Of a stretch of 64,000 nt of DNA, positions 1-8,478 are shown piece after piece. The notes beneath the pieces are model-generated. The model was not told the DNA's origin. It did no database searches and saw nothing but the letters and a program-made list of their open reading frames with translations. The stretch is from JBNJGT01 sp051819765 (GTDB lineage: Archaea > Nanobdellota > Nanobdellia > Woesearchaeales > JACJVW01), in assembly GCA_051819765.1 (NCBI GenBank), contig JBNJGT010000001.1, positions 45,577 to 109,576 on the forward strand. Reading direction: 5' to 3'. The first letter of the stretch is position 1, and the number at the start of each line of letters is the position of its first letter. The translations under genes were made by a program, and so were the position numbers.

Positions 1-360
1 ATATGGGTTTGACAGGCGATGCTCCCAGGATGCGTGGATGAAGTATACGAGGAAGAGGCCTGAGGCCCAGGCGAAAAGCGGAAAGAGGTTGAGTCCCAGG
101 AGGTAGACATTTTCATGATTGTAGCTATACTGGGTATTGGCAATCATGACCCATCCCAGTGCAAATACCGAAGAGAGCAACAGGTAGTACAGGGCTACTG
201 TCCGGCGCGTTTGCAACAGGTGGGCTGCGATGAGCAGGTATATCGTGAGCGCAAGGATGGAGGGGTTTATGCGTGCCGCTATTATGAGTGCCAGGGCATA
301 GACTGCGAACCTCTGGAGATTGGTATTGCTGTCCATCATCAGTCTGAATACTGAGTTCAT
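1..360 (-). CDS. Membrane protein, partial (C-terminus beyond window)
   Basis: A minus-strand frame opens with ATG at 360 and runs off the left edge after 120 codons without a stop. The visible protein starts MNSVFRLMMDSNTNLQRF and holds about three hydrophobic segments (around residues 18-48, 55-75 and 85-107), so it is an integral membrane protein. Nothing in it identifies a family. A TATA box at 383-390 lies about 26 nt before the ATG, consistent with a leaderless transcript and with this start. It is transcribed divergently from the PPIase gene at 592. The function is unknown. Confidence 0.7.
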   Translation of the reverse strand, partial: MNSVFRLMMDSNTNLQRFAVYALALIIAARINPSILALTIYLLIAAHLLQTRRTVALYYLLLSSVFALGWVMIANTQYSYNHENVYLLGLNLFPLFAWASGLFLVYFIHASWEHRLSNPY

Positions 361-382
361 TTTGGCTTGCCAGGCAGTGTCA

Positions 383-390
383 TATATAAA
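383..390 (-). promoter_or_regulatory. TATA box of the divergent membrane protein gene
   Basis: On the minus strand this reads TTTATATA, preceded by an A/G-rich stretch that could be a BRE. It is centred about 26 nt from the ATG at 360, the spacing of an archaeal leaderless promoter. Confidence 0.55.
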
Positions 391-591
391 TTATTCTTTT
401 TGCGACGTGGATTTTGCTCCTCTTGTGATGCAGATTTGCCTTTTGAGGCTACTGACGGGGCCTTGTTTCTTACCTCTTTTTAAAGGACCCGGTCGAAGAG
501 CATGCAATGGGATTGATGTGGCTATAGAAACTTTTAAATAAATCATGGGATTCGGATAATCCAAAGAAGTATTTATTCAAGGGTGGTAAAT

Positions 592-2070
592 GTGAGTGAT
601 GAAGATCCTGAAAATCTTAAGGAAACAAAAAAGAAATCTGCTAAGCCTAAGCGCGTCAAGGTAAACCGTAAGAAGACAAAGCGGCGCAAGACTGAGGTAC
701 AAAAGCCAAAAGACAATACCTTGCTCTATGTCCTTGCTGCTGTCGTGGTGGTTGCACTTGTTGTGTGGGCAGTTACCCTGACCAGTCCTGGAGGGGATCA
801 AACGGATGATACGGATGATACGGATAGTTCTGGAATCGTTGCAACAGTCAATGGTGAGGAGATCACCATGGAAGAGATCAATCGGCAGTATGCCTTGCTC
901 CCACCACAGATGAAGCAATCAATCACCAAGGAGACCCTTTTGAACCGAACCATCGATGAGTTGGCTTTGATACAGGAAGCAGAACAAAAGGGCATTACAG
1001 TCTCCAATACAGAAGTCCAGGAGTACATTAACCAGCTGATGGCTCAGAGTGGTATCACTGAGGAAGCTTTGGACCAACAACTTAAGCAAACCAATATGAC
1101 TCGTGATGACCTTGAGGAGATTTATAAGAAACAGCTGATGATCACAAAACTGTTCAATCAGACCGATTTAGGAATCAGTGTAACAGATGAGGAAGTGGAA
1201 GAGTATTACAATGAGAACACCAATACAAGCCTCATCACCGTAGCACCACAGGTCCGGGCGCGTCATATCCTTGTGCAAAACGAGAGCACGGCAGAAGAAT
1301 TGCTTGTCCGGCTTGAAGAGGGTGAAAGCTTTGCTGAGCTTGCACAGAACTATTCCCAGGATCCTGGTTCAGCCGAGAATGGTGGAGACCTCGGTTATTT
1401 CCCAGAGGGTGCTATGGTACCTGCCTTCAATGATGCAGTGTTCAATATGACGGTCAATGATAGTCCGCGGATTGTTCAGAGTTCATTCGGATATCATATC
1501 GTGGATGTCACAGGGACCAAGGAGGGACAGGTAAAATCCCTTGAAGAAGTAGAACCGGAAATCCGACAGGTGCTTGAACAACAGAAACAGCAAGTTGCAC
1601 TGGCTGATTATATAGAATCCGTGCGGGAAGCGGCAACTGTAACTGTCAATAAGGAGGTTCTTACTGGTGGTGCAACACCTACCAACGATGAGATTGAGAC
1701 CTTCTCCAAGACTGGTTCAGAGGTCTGCACTGAGGATGGAAAACCCGTGGTCCGGGTATATACATCTTCAACCTGTCCACATTGTACATGGGTCAACCCT
1801 GCTGTGGATGAGGTTCTGCGGGAATACTCTGGAGAGATTGTCGCACGACATTGGGAAGTTGACACAAAGGATGACCTTCTGACTCCGGAAGAGGAGGGGG
1901 CAATCCCTGCTCAGGACATGCAAGTGTACCAGGCAAACAATCCGCAGGGGTATGTGCCGTACTTTGATTTCGGTTGCGTCTATACCCGTGTCGGGACCGG
2001 TTATGAACGGACCGATGACCTGGAACAGGAAAAGGCAGAATTCCGGACAATCATTGAAGAGTTAATTTAA
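592..2070 (+). CDS. Membrane-anchored parvulin PPIase fused to a thioredoxin-like domain
   Basis: The protein (about 492 aa) appears to combine two extracytoplasmic protein-folding activities. A lysine-rich cytoplasmic segment (residues 1-40) is followed by one membrane helix (about 42-62) and a SurA-like helical region. A parvulin/PpiC domain follows (about 219-320), with the typical ARHIL start and a SFGYHIV end. The last 120 residues hold a CPHC motif (about 395-398) after a beta strand, the layout of a thioredoxin-fold redox site. GTG at 592 is preferred because GGGTGG at 581-586 is a well-placed Shine-Dalgarno; GTG at 583 would overlap it. A TATA-like box lies at 532-540. Parvulin foldases are common in bacterial envelopes, while fusion to a CPHC domain is unusual. 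The domain calls are motif-based; the substrate is unknown. Confidence 0.88.
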   Translation: MSDEDPENLKETKKKSAKPKRVKVNRKKTKRRKTEVQKPKDNTLLYVLAAVVVVALVVWAVTLTSPGGDQTDDTDDTDSSGIVATVNGEEITMEEINRQYALLPPQMKQSITKETLLNRTIDELALIQEAEQKGITVSNTEVQEYINQLMAQSGITEEALDQQLKQTNMTRDDLEEIYKKQLMITKLFNQTDLGISVTDEEVEEYYNENTNTSLITVAPQVRARHILVQNESTAEELLVRLEEGESFAELAQNYSQDPGSAENGGDLGYFPEGAMVPAFNDAVFNMTVNDSPRIVQSSFGYHIVDVTGTKEGQVKSLEEVEPEIRQVLEQQKQQVALADYIESVREAATVTVNKEVLTGGATPTNDEIETFSKTGSEVCTEDGKPVVRVYTSSTCPHCTWVNPAVDEVLREYSGEIVARHWEVDTKDDLLTPEEEGAIPAQDMQVYQANNPQGYVPYFDFGCVYTRVGTGYERTDDLEQEKAEFRTIIEELI

Positions 2071-2072
2071 TT

Positions 2073-2273
2073 TCATTCTAATTTTTCTTTCTTAAGATCG
2101 TAGGAGTCGATTGGCGCGTAGGTCATAGAGATGAGTGATGCCACAAACATCAGTGTGAATACGATCATGAATGCGAACCCCCATGAAGGATAGCTTGCAA
2201 ATACGTTGAATGATATAATAAGCCCGATAATACTTGTTATCATGAAGGAACCGTTTAGTGGGGCAATTCCCAT
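2073..2273 (-). CDS. Small two-helix membrane protein
   Basis: This 66-residue protein has two hydrophobic segments (about residues 10-27 and 32-52) and a charged tail ending KKEKLE. Start ATG at 2273 sits 5 nt after GAGGTGA; an upstream ATG at 2279 overlaps that Shine-Dalgarno and is less likely. A longer frame reaching 2450 would run through the tRNA-Leu gene and is not credible. It is convergent with the PPIase gene, leaving 2 nt between stops. No family is recognised. Confidence 0.6.
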   Translation of the reverse strand: MGIAPLNGSFMITSIIGLIISFNVFASYPSWGFAFMIVFTLMFVASLISMTYAPIDSYDLKKEKLE

Positions 2274-2367
2274 CTGCATCACCTCTTTTTTTGTTATATG
2301 TGGCCCATGTTTAAAAACTTTTTGAGTGAGAACTTTTATAAATGAGGACCTTTTCCTCATCATAGTC

Positions 2368-2490
2368 GCGGGGGTGCCGGAGTGGCCAAACGGGATGGAC
2401 TCAAGGGTATTGAGTGAAGAGCTCCCTGGAGCTATGACTGAGCAATCCATTGGCTTAGTGCCTACGAGGGTTCAAATCCCTTCCCCCGCA
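2368..2490 (+). tRNA. tRNA-Leu (CAA) with a 39-nt intron after position 37
   Basis: The acceptor strands GCGGGGG (2368-2374) and CCCCCGC (2483-2489) pair fully, with discriminator A at 2490. The anticodon stem ATGGA (2395-2399) pairs with TCCAT (2446-2450). Anticodon CAA is at 2402-2404 and a long variable arm marks a class II tRNA. An intron spans 2406-2444, directly after purine 37. Its TTGAG (2410-2414) can pair with CTCAA over the anticodon, giving the bulge-helix-bulge form cut by the archaeal splicing endonuclease. A TATA-like TTTATAAAT lies about 30 nt upstream. Confidence 0.93.
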
Positions 2491-2613
2491 TTTCTACTAT
2501 AGGGTTTAATTCTGGACTCATTTGAGCTTAACTTCCCGGATTTTCCTGTTTCTCTTTGCAGTTCTTCAAATCCTTCCAAATGTCTAATCCCTGATTGATT
2601 TGGCTATCAATGA

Positions 2614-2897
2614 AAAGGCTGGTTTCAGATCTTGTTTCGGGTTATTTTGTTTGGGGCTCTCGAGGAGATTCGTTATGGGCAACATCTCTTTGGGTGTGAT
2701 TTTGATACCTCAGGCTTTAATCCTCATAATGAGACTAATCTTCACAATGTTTCGGTCATCGCTTATTTTGAGGTTGAGGCTTTTATTTGAGTACTGCGGC
2801 TATTGTAGCTTTTTTTCCTCTCTTCAGAGGTTTTTACCGTAAAATAAACTATCCCAGTGAGCAACCTAGGGGATTGATACTTGTGGTTTATTATGTC
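2614..2897 (+). pseudogene. Decayed paralogue of the adjacent membrane protein gene
   Basis: A start-less frame from 2614 to the TGA at 2788-2790 translates to a stretch with GALEEIRYGQHLFG, matching GALEEISYGQHFFG of the intact gene at 3018. It continues with a D-T-S...N-E-T-N-H-N pattern shared with that gene. After the stop, another frame resumes homology with PLFRGFYRKINYP, matching PVIARFYRRIGFP downstream. The amino end is missing, a stop and a frame change interrupt the rest, and the frame ends near 2897. This is a tandem duplicate that has decayed. The surrounding stretches 2491-2613 and 2898-3017 show no gene. Confidence 0.7.
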
Positions 2898-3017
2898 TGA
2901 AATCATATTTTCTTTTATTTTCTTAGATAGGTCTTGTATTTTAGAGGAGCCTTTTGAGTTTTTGATATCTTTTTTGTTCTTTAGATGTAGCCAGAGAGGT
3001 AATTGGTGATAAAGGGT

Positions 3018-3644
3018 ATGTATTTTTTATATGAGTTTGCGTCAATACTTTTGATGAAAACCTTATACTGGGTAGCTTTTGCCATATTTTTTCTTAGTCT
3101 GTTTGGATTTATTGGTTGTGCAGAGACAGGCCTGATAGAGCTCTTGACGTTTGTGTTTTTCCTGCTTGCAGCATATTGGCAGTTTCGGATTTTCAGGTCT
3201 GGGAAGTATAGGCTATTCTCTTTGCTCTTTATGCTACTGTTTTTGTTCGGGGCTCTCGAGGAGATTAGCTATGGGCAGCATTTCTTTGGGTATGATGTGG
3301 ATACGTCAGCCGTGAACAAACAGAATGAGACCAATGTGCACAATATCGATTTTTATAGGATTGGTTGTCCTGAGATCATTCAAACTAGCATTGGGTGTGA
3401 AGGTGATGACTTCATCTATTTTGGGGTTCTTTTGTTCGGGGTGGCTTTATTGATGTCTCTCATTCCTGTGATTGCCCGTTTCTATAGGCGGATTGGATTT
3501 CCTGGCCATTATCCTTTGTATGGTTTGGCTTTTGGTTTGGTGATACTTTTGTCATATAACCTGTATTTTGGTTGTATCCAGGAATTTTTTGACTTCCTCA
3601 TTGCCTTACTCTTTTATGGGTATAGTCATGATTTAAATAGATGA
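3018..3644 (+). CDS. Multi-pass membrane protein with GALEEISYGQ motif
   Basis: About 208 residues with five or so hydrophobic segments. Between them is a conserved-looking EEISYGQHFFGYD stretch followed by an Asn/His-rich loop. Similar E-E-I-S-x-G-Q-R-x-F-G motifs occur in uncharacterised membrane proteins of bacteria and archaea; no activity is known to me. ATG at 3018 is chosen because GGTGAT at 3005-3010 is 7 nt upstream; TTG at 3003 or GTG at 3006 are alternatives. A broken copy lies just upstream. It is followed immediately by the PHP phosphatase gene. Confidence 0.7.
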   Translation: MYFLYEFASILLMKTLYWVAFAIFFLSLFGFIGCAETGLIELLTFVFFLLAAYWQFRIFRSGKYRLFSLLFMLLFLFGALEEISYGQHFFGYDVDTSAVNKQNETNVHNIDFYRIGCPEIIQTSIGCEGDDFIYFGVLLFGVALLMSLIPVIARFYRRIGFPGHYPLYGLAFGLVILLSYNLYFGCIQEFFDFLIALLFYGYSHDLNR

Positions 3645-3661
3645 GTGGATTCTTCTGGGGC

Positions 3662-4456
3662 ATGTTTGATTATCATGTCCATACCAACTATACGTTTGAT
3701 GCCCGGAGTACGGTGGATGAGTATTGTCAGGCGACATCGGCTGCAGGCATTGATGAGATCTGTTTCACGAATCATCAGGAAGCGAATCTGACACGTGGTC
3801 GCTACAAACTGGCTTTGACACGCCGCGAATGGGGGCGGCATTTCAAGGAGGTCGAACTGGCCAGACAACAATATCCTGAATTAACCCTTCGGGTAGGGGT
3901 TGAGCTTGGCTATTATCCTGGTATGGAAGCGACGCTTGAGGCTTTCACCGCGAAGTATCCCTTTGACTATGTCCTGGGGAGTGTGCATTCAGTGAATGAG
4001 CAGATGATAAGTGCGCCTATGACCCGTGCAGTCTCAATTGACGAAGCTAATGAGGTCGCCCATGATTATTTCTCATTGGTCAAGCAGGCCATATCCTCGG
4101 AGCTTTTTGATGCTATCGGACATATAGAACTTCCCAGGAAACAGCTGCCGGGACTTCCCTTTCAAGTCTATCGGGATGAGTTGCTCGAATGTGGGGAGTT
4201 GATGCTTCGTCATGATGTGGGCTTTGAAGTCAACACTGGTGGATACCGCCATCAGGCCGGTGAAACGTATCCCCAGCCTGCTGCGTTGGAAATGCTATGT
4301 GAACTTGGCGTCACAAAGGTGAGTATGGGGTCTGATGCCCATATGACCCCAGAGTTAGGGCATGAGTTTCCTACTGCGGTTGCACTTTTAAAGCGGTGTG
4401 GGTATGGTTCTCTTTGTCGCTATGAGAACCGGGTAGCATTATCCCAAAAACTATAA
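3662..4456 (+). CDS. PHP-domain phosphatase, histidinol-phosphatase-like
   Basis: The 264-residue protein begins directly with the PHP metal motif DYHVHT and carries further metal-ligand motifs TNHQE, GSVHS and MGSDAH. Length and order fit the HisJ-type histidinol-phosphate phosphatase family, a trinuclear metal phosphoesterase. No other histidine-biosynthesis genes are visible here, so the substrate remains open. A longer frame starts with ATG at 3641, overlapping the previous stop. However, ATTTAAATAG at 3630-3639 lies 28 nt before ATG 3662, and the PHP motif starts there, so a leaderless start at 3662 is favoured. Confidence 0.85.
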   Translation: MFDYHVHTNYTFDARSTVDEYCQATSAAGIDEICFTNHQEANLTRGRYKLALTRREWGRHFKEVELARQQYPELTLRVGVELGYYPGMEATLEAFTAKYPFDYVLGSVHSVNEQMISAPMTRAVSIDEANEVAHDYFSLVKQAISSELFDAIGHIELPRKQLPGLPFQVYRDELLECGELMLRHDVGFEVNTGGYRHQAGETYPQPAALEMLCELGVTKVSMGSDAHMTPELGHEFPTAVALLKRCGYGSLCRYENRVALSQKL

Positions 4457-4481
4457 AAACACTGTCCTTCCTATAGTGTGA

Positions 4482-5819
4482 ATGGTCTTAGAGATACGAA
4501 GTGTTGGCGGATATAACGAGGTTGGCAAGAACATGACTGCCATCCGGGTTGATAACGAGGTCATTATCCTTGATATGGGGCTTCATCTGGAAAATTACAT
4601 ACGGGTCACCCAAGAGGAAGATGTGGTCAAGTTCGGAGTCAAGGATCTGACTGAGGCTGGTGCTATCCCTGACATCTCGCAGCTGAAGGAATGGAGAAGC
4701 CTGGTGTCGGCCATCATACCGACGCACGCGCATCTTGATCACGTGGGAGCAATCCCGTATCTTGGCAACAAGTTTGCAGCGCCCATCCTGTGCACGCCTT
4801 TTACTGCTGAAGTCATTGAGTCAATCCTGCGGGATGAGAGAATAACCCTTAAGAACCCAATTAAGAAATTGAATGTCAATTCGCGATATACTCTCTCTGA
4901 ATCAATCACTATTGAATTCCTGAACGGTACTCATTCAACGCCGCATACGGTTATTGTCGCTATCCATACCCCGTATGGGGTCATTCTCTATGCAAATGAT
5001 TTCAAATTCGACTTGTATCCGACTTTCGGAAAAAAACCGAATCTGGCGCGCCTCGAAGAGCTTGGGAAAGAAGGGAAGGTCCATTCACTTATTGTTGATT
5101 CCACGTATGCTCCCCACCGGAAGAAGACGCCGTCAGAGTCTGTTGCACAACTCATGTTACGGGATGTGCTCTTGGGTACTGATAGCTCCAAAAAGCTGGT
5201 GGTTGTCAGCACGTTTTCGTCGCATATTGCCCGGTTGAAGTCGATCGTCGAGTATGCGCGTAAACTGCACAGAAAGCCAATCTTCCTGGGGCGAAGCCTT
5301 GCCAAATACGCTGAGGCTGCGGAGCGGGCCAATCTCATCAATTTCAGTGAGGATGCGGAGGTCATCAAATACGCGCGCAAGATCAAGAAAAAATTGCGTG
5401 ATGTGAACAAGAACAAAGAGGAGCGCCGCAAGCATCTTCTGGTTGTGACAGGTCATCAGGGAGAACCCCGGTCAGTATTATCCCGGATGATCAGCGGTGA
5501 GCTTGACTTTGAATTTGAGCCTGAGGATCATGTGGTCTTTTCCTGCACTGTCATCCCTACTGAGACAAACCTGAAGAACCGGCAGGACATGGAGGATAAA
5601 CTGGCTCAGCGGGATGTGCGGATCTTTCGGGATATCCATGTGAGCGGTCATGCTGCGCGTGAGGACCTGCGGGACCTTATCCACCTGGTGAAACCACAGC
5701 ATATCATCCCTGCGCACGGTGATTTCAATATGACGTCTGCACTGGTTGATTTGTGCCGGGATATCGGCTATAAGTCTGTCTTATTGCTTCAGAATGGGGA
5801 TAGTGTGGATCTCACATAG
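4482..5819 (+). CDS. rnj: Archaeal RNase J, metallo-beta-lactamase exonuclease
   Basis: This 445-residue enzyme matches archaeal RNase J, a 5'-3' exoribonuclease in mRNA turnover and rRNA maturation. It has the metallo-beta-lactamase signature THAHLDHVG (about residues 78-86), a downstream Asp in ANDFKFD, the beta-CASP block with STFSSH, and the late motifs SGHAAREDL and PAHGDF. A basic Lys-rich stretch near residue 310 is part of the beta-CASP region. TATAAAA at 4452-4458 lies 27 nt before the ATG, so the mRNA is probably leaderless. Confidence 0.95.
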   Translation: MVLEIRSVGGYNEVGKNMTAIRVDNEVIILDMGLHLENYIRVTQEEDVVKFGVKDLTEAGAIPDISQLKEWRSLVSAIIPTHAHLDHVGAIPYLGNKFAAPILCTPFTAEVIESILRDERITLKNPIKKLNVNSRYTLSESITIEFLNGTHSTPHTVIVAIHTPYGVILYANDFKFDLYPTFGKKPNLARLEELGKEGKVHSLIVDSTYAPHRKKTPSESVAQLMLRDVLLGTDSSKKLVVVSTFSSHIARLKSIVEYARKLHRKPIFLGRSLAKYAEAAERANLINFSEDAEVIKYARKIKKKLRDVNKNKEERRKHLLVVTGHQGEPRSVLSRMISGELDFEFEPEDHVVFSCTVIPTETNLKNRQDMEDKLAQRDVRIFRDIHVSGHAAREDLRDLIHLVKPQHIIPAHGDFNMTSALVDLCRDIGYKSVLLLQNGDSVDLT

Positions 5820-5867
5820 AAATCTTTAAAAAGATAGTATCTCTCCAAAAGGGAGAGGGGGTTAATC

Positions 5868-6614
5868 ATGAAACTTACACTTGCAGAACCAAAATACCTG
5901 AAGGACAGTATTTCGATTATCTCTGAGTTAATCACAGAGGCACGCTTCACCGTAACCAGCCAGTCGATGAAACTGGTTGCCATGGACCCTGCGAATGTGG
6001 CCATGGTCATATTTGAGTTGTTCTCAAGCAGCTTCACTGAATATTCTCTTGAGAATGATACTGAATTTTCCATCAATCTGAATTATTTCAAGCAGATCCT
6101 CAAGCGGGCAGGCTCAAGCGATACGCTTACACTGGAGCTCAAGGAGAATAAGCTCAATATTATCCTGAAAGGATCCTCAAAGCGGAGGTTCAGCATGTCT
6201 GTGCTTGAGACAGAGGATAAGGAGCAAAAGGTTCCTACCCTTCAGTTTGCGGCAAGCATCACAGTGCCCTGTTCAATGCTTACCAATGTGGTTGAGGATG
6301 CGGCAGTCATCAACGCTGATTCCATCAGTTTCGTGTCTGATGATAAAAAGGCATCTTTCCTTGCTGAGAGTGATCTTAACAAGGTTGATATAGACCTTGA
6401 GCCCAGTGATGAGGTGACCATCAAGAATGAGGCGGGGGAAACTGTAAAGGCAAAGTATTCTATCGAGTACCTCAAGAAGATGGTCTCGGGGGCGAAACTT
6501 TCTGAGACTGTGCGTATCAACTTCGGGAAGGATTATCCGCTGAAGCTTGAGTATGTATCAGTTGATAAGGTCAAACTCGAATTCGTGCTCGCACCTCGTG
6601 TCGAAAACGATTAG
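5868..6614 (+). CDS. pcn: DNA polymerase sliding clamp PCNA
   Basis: The 248-residue protein has the length and two-domain pattern of archaeal PCNA, the homotrimeric clamp that tethers polymerase, FEN1 and ligase to DNA. The N-terminal K-x-F-x-D-x-I-like start, the mid-region SMDPAN-like segment (here VAMDPANVAM) and the C-terminal V-x-F-V-LAPR-like strand are visible. A TATA-like TCTTTAAAAAGA sits at about 5822-5833, and AGGGGG at 5855-5861 can serve as Shine-Dalgarno. The next gene begins 2 nt after its stop, so the two are probably co-transcribed. Confidence 0.95.
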   Translation: MKLTLAEPKYLKDSISIISELITEARFTVTSQSMKLVAMDPANVAMVIFELFSSSFTEYSLENDTEFSINLNYFKQILKRAGSSDTLTLELKENKLNIILKGSSKRRFSMSVLETEDKEQKVPTLQFAASITVPCSMLTNVVEDAAVINADSISFVSDDKKASFLAESDLNKVDIDLEPSDEVTIKNEAGETVKAKYSIEYLKKMVSGAKLSETVRINFGKDYPLKLEYVSVDKVKLEFVLAPRVEND

Positions 6615-6616
6615 CC

Positions 6617-7153
6617 ATGAGATTGCTCGCTGGGATACTGGGTACTTTCTTATTTTGTTCTGCTTCTTATGCAGGGGATTTGCAGGTTTTTCTTTCTCGG
6701 GTGGATACCAATATGCGGAAGCAGGCGCAGGAGACTTCAGCGCGGGATGATGATACAGTCAGGGATGCGACGCTTGATGCAGTGGTTGAAGCGGTGAATG
6801 CAACCTCTCTTGGCGAGAAGGTTCGATGGGTGGAAGAGAAGATTGACCGGTTTTCAGGTGTGGGCATTGTCGGTACGGGCGAGGGTGCCAGCGTATATCA
6901 TGGTAAAGGGTCTGATGCTCCAGAGAAGGAATATGAGATCTCTCTGAGCGCGCGTATACAGGATTATAGGCCGGTGCCCTCACTCATGGTAGAATATAAA
7001 GGCCTGGATTTTGAGGCCGATTACACGGATGTGATCGGGTCGCGGCTGAGCTATAAGCCTTTAAACAAGTTTGTTCCCGGTGAGATGTCACTTCGCTCTG
7101 AATATGCTTCTGATAAGGCATCACTTGCGCTTGAATTTGAGTTTTCCTTTTGA
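6617..7153 (+). CDS. Secreted protein with beta-rich C-terminus
   Basis: A 178-residue protein with an N-terminal signal peptide (hydrophobic to about residue 19, cleavage likely after SASYA). An acidic helical segment of about 70 residues follows. The C-terminal third alternates polar and hydrophobic residues in several short strands and ends ALEFEFSF. A terminal aromatic residue after amphipathic strands is typical of bacterial outer-membrane barrels, but only about four strands are evident, so a small beta-sandwich is as likely. It follows pcn by 2 nt. Its 3' end overlaps the convergent gene at 7121 by 33 nt. No family is recognised. Confidence 0.65.
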   Translation: MRLLAGILGTFLFCSASYAGDLQVFLSRVDTNMRKQAQETSARDDDTVRDATLDAVVEAVNATSLGEKVRWVEEKIDRFSGVGIVGTGEGASVYHGKGSDAPEKEYEISLSARIQDYRPVPSLMVEYKGLDFEADYTDVIGSRLSYKPLNKFVPGEMSLRSEYASDKASLALEFEFSF

Positions 7154-8074
7154 TTTCTCAAGGGTGCTGTATGTGATTGCGCCAATGCCTGTTATCCAGC
7201 CCAAGGGGGTGATAAGCCAGGGCATGTAGGGCACTTGGTTCAAAAGCAGGAGGGTAAGCCAGCCTGCTGTGAATGCCAGGTATTTGTTCTTGATGAATAT
7301 ACTTCCCAGGGCAGTTGCCAAAAAGAACTTTGCGATGTAGAGCATTCCCACAAATATCCCCAAAGCCATGATTGCTGCCGGGATCCCGATGATTGTAACC
7401 ATGGCAAGGGCTATTGTTGCTGGTATCACAAGAAGGGTGATGAGTCCTGTGCCAAGAACTTTTTTAGGGTGTCTTCTGACCAAGTGTATCCGGTGTTCAG
7501 CCTGGATCCAGGGCAGATTAAAGAGGAGGAACCCCACTAGAAGGAATGAGACGAAATTGAAGGCTGTCCAGGAGATATTGAATGTGGGCTTGTGATATGT
7601 TCCGGTGATGTTAAGCCTTTTTTGTGAGGTGTAGTTGAGGTTCTGGATCTCTATGGTGGGGGCGATATAGATGTCTTTTGAATTTATGGTGGCTTTTGTG
7701 ATGTTTGCTTGGATACGGGTTCTGGATGCGCCAATGGTAGCCCTTTTGATGGGGCCGCTTAGGGTTATGGTATTTGCGTAGGCGGTAAGGTTTGTTATGG
7801 GTGCATCCGTTTCAATCATATTTCCAAAGAGCAGGGCCTGGTCTACCTTCTTGTGGATGATAATCTCCTCCGCTGCAACCCTGAGGTGCTCTATGGGTGC
7901 GTTTATAATGACCTTGGATGCCACACCGTTGATTGTTTTGACAGGTGCCTCGATACGCAGTTGATTTGCTGCAACGGTTACTGAGTCCTGGGTCTCATTG
8001 AGAATGATCGTGTTCCCGCTGAGAAACTCGGCGTGGATAAGGGGAAGCAAAAGCAAGAGCAGGAGCAGTCTCAT
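7121..8074 (-). CDS. Secreted beta-helix-like protein with C-terminal membrane domain
   Basis: A signal peptide (residues 1-15) precedes about 140 residues of short repeating strands rich in I, T, N and A (such as VTVAANQLRIEAP). This resembles the polymer-forming, bactofilin-like right-handed beta-helix seen in some envelope proteins. From about residue 170 there are four to five hydrophobic helices and then a basic tail ending KFKRK. The layout is an extracytoplasmic scaffold domain on a membrane anchor. Its ATG overlaps the stop of the YjbQ-type gene upstream, so they form an operon. The bactofilin-like reading is an inference from pattern only. Confidence 0.7.
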   Translation of the reverse strand: MRLLLLLLLLPLIHAEFLSGNTIILNETQDSVTVAANQLRIEAPVKTINGVASKVIINAPIEHLRVAAEEIIIHKKVDQALLFGNMIETDAPITNLTAYANTITLSGPIKRATIGASRTRIQANITKATINSKDIYIAPTIEIQNLNYTSQKRLNITGTYHKPTFNISWTAFNFVSFLLVGFLLFNLPWIQAEHRIHLVRRHPKKVLGTGLITLLVIPATIALAMVTIIGIPAAIMALGIFVGMLYIAKFFLATALGSIFIKNKYLAFTAGWLTLLLLNQVPYMPWLITPLGWITGIGAITYSTLEKSKGKLKFKRK

Positions 8075-8442
8075 GCTATCACGATCTTTCTCTTTCTGGG
8101 TCCGTCAAATTCGCAGAAAAAAATGCCTTGCCAGGTGCCAAGGGCAAGTTTGCCGTCGATGATTGGAATCGTGACACTTGCGCCCATGAGGGATGCCTTG
8201 ATATGACCGTCACTGTTGCCTTCAGCATGCTTGTAGTTGTCATGTTCCGGGACCAGCTCGCGTAATTTTCGCAGGATGTCCGCCTTGACCGTGGGGTCCG
8301 CGTTCTCGTTGATGGTTACCCCTGCTGTGGTATGCGGGACGTAGACGGTGACGCTGGATGCGGAGGGGTCCATGTGCTGCTGTACTTGGTCGCTAATGTC
8401 AATAAGCTCGTTTTTTGTATTGCTTTGGATTGGAAGAATCAT
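8071..8442 (-). CDS. YjbQ/UPF0047 family protein
   Basis: The 123-residue protein matches the UPF0047/YjbQ family throughout. The PHTTAGVTINENADP motif (about residues 50-65) contains the conserved His and the NE pair. The GxLxLGTWQGIFFCEFDGPR-type ending is present as well. Members form small trimers, and some rescue thiamine-phosphate synthase loss; the true role is unsettled. TATTTTTATACT near 8462-8475 provides a promoter. It overlaps the following gene as ATGA and precedes it in an operon. Confidence 0.9.
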   Translation of the reverse strand: MILPIQSNTKNELIDISDQVQQHMDPSASSVTVYVPHTTAGVTINENADPTVKADILRKLRELVPEHDNYKHAEGNSDGHIKASLMGASVTIPIIDGKLALGTWQGIFFCEFDGPRKRKIVIA

Positions 8443-8478
8443 AGGTAGTGCATAAATAAAAGAAGTATAAAAATATTG

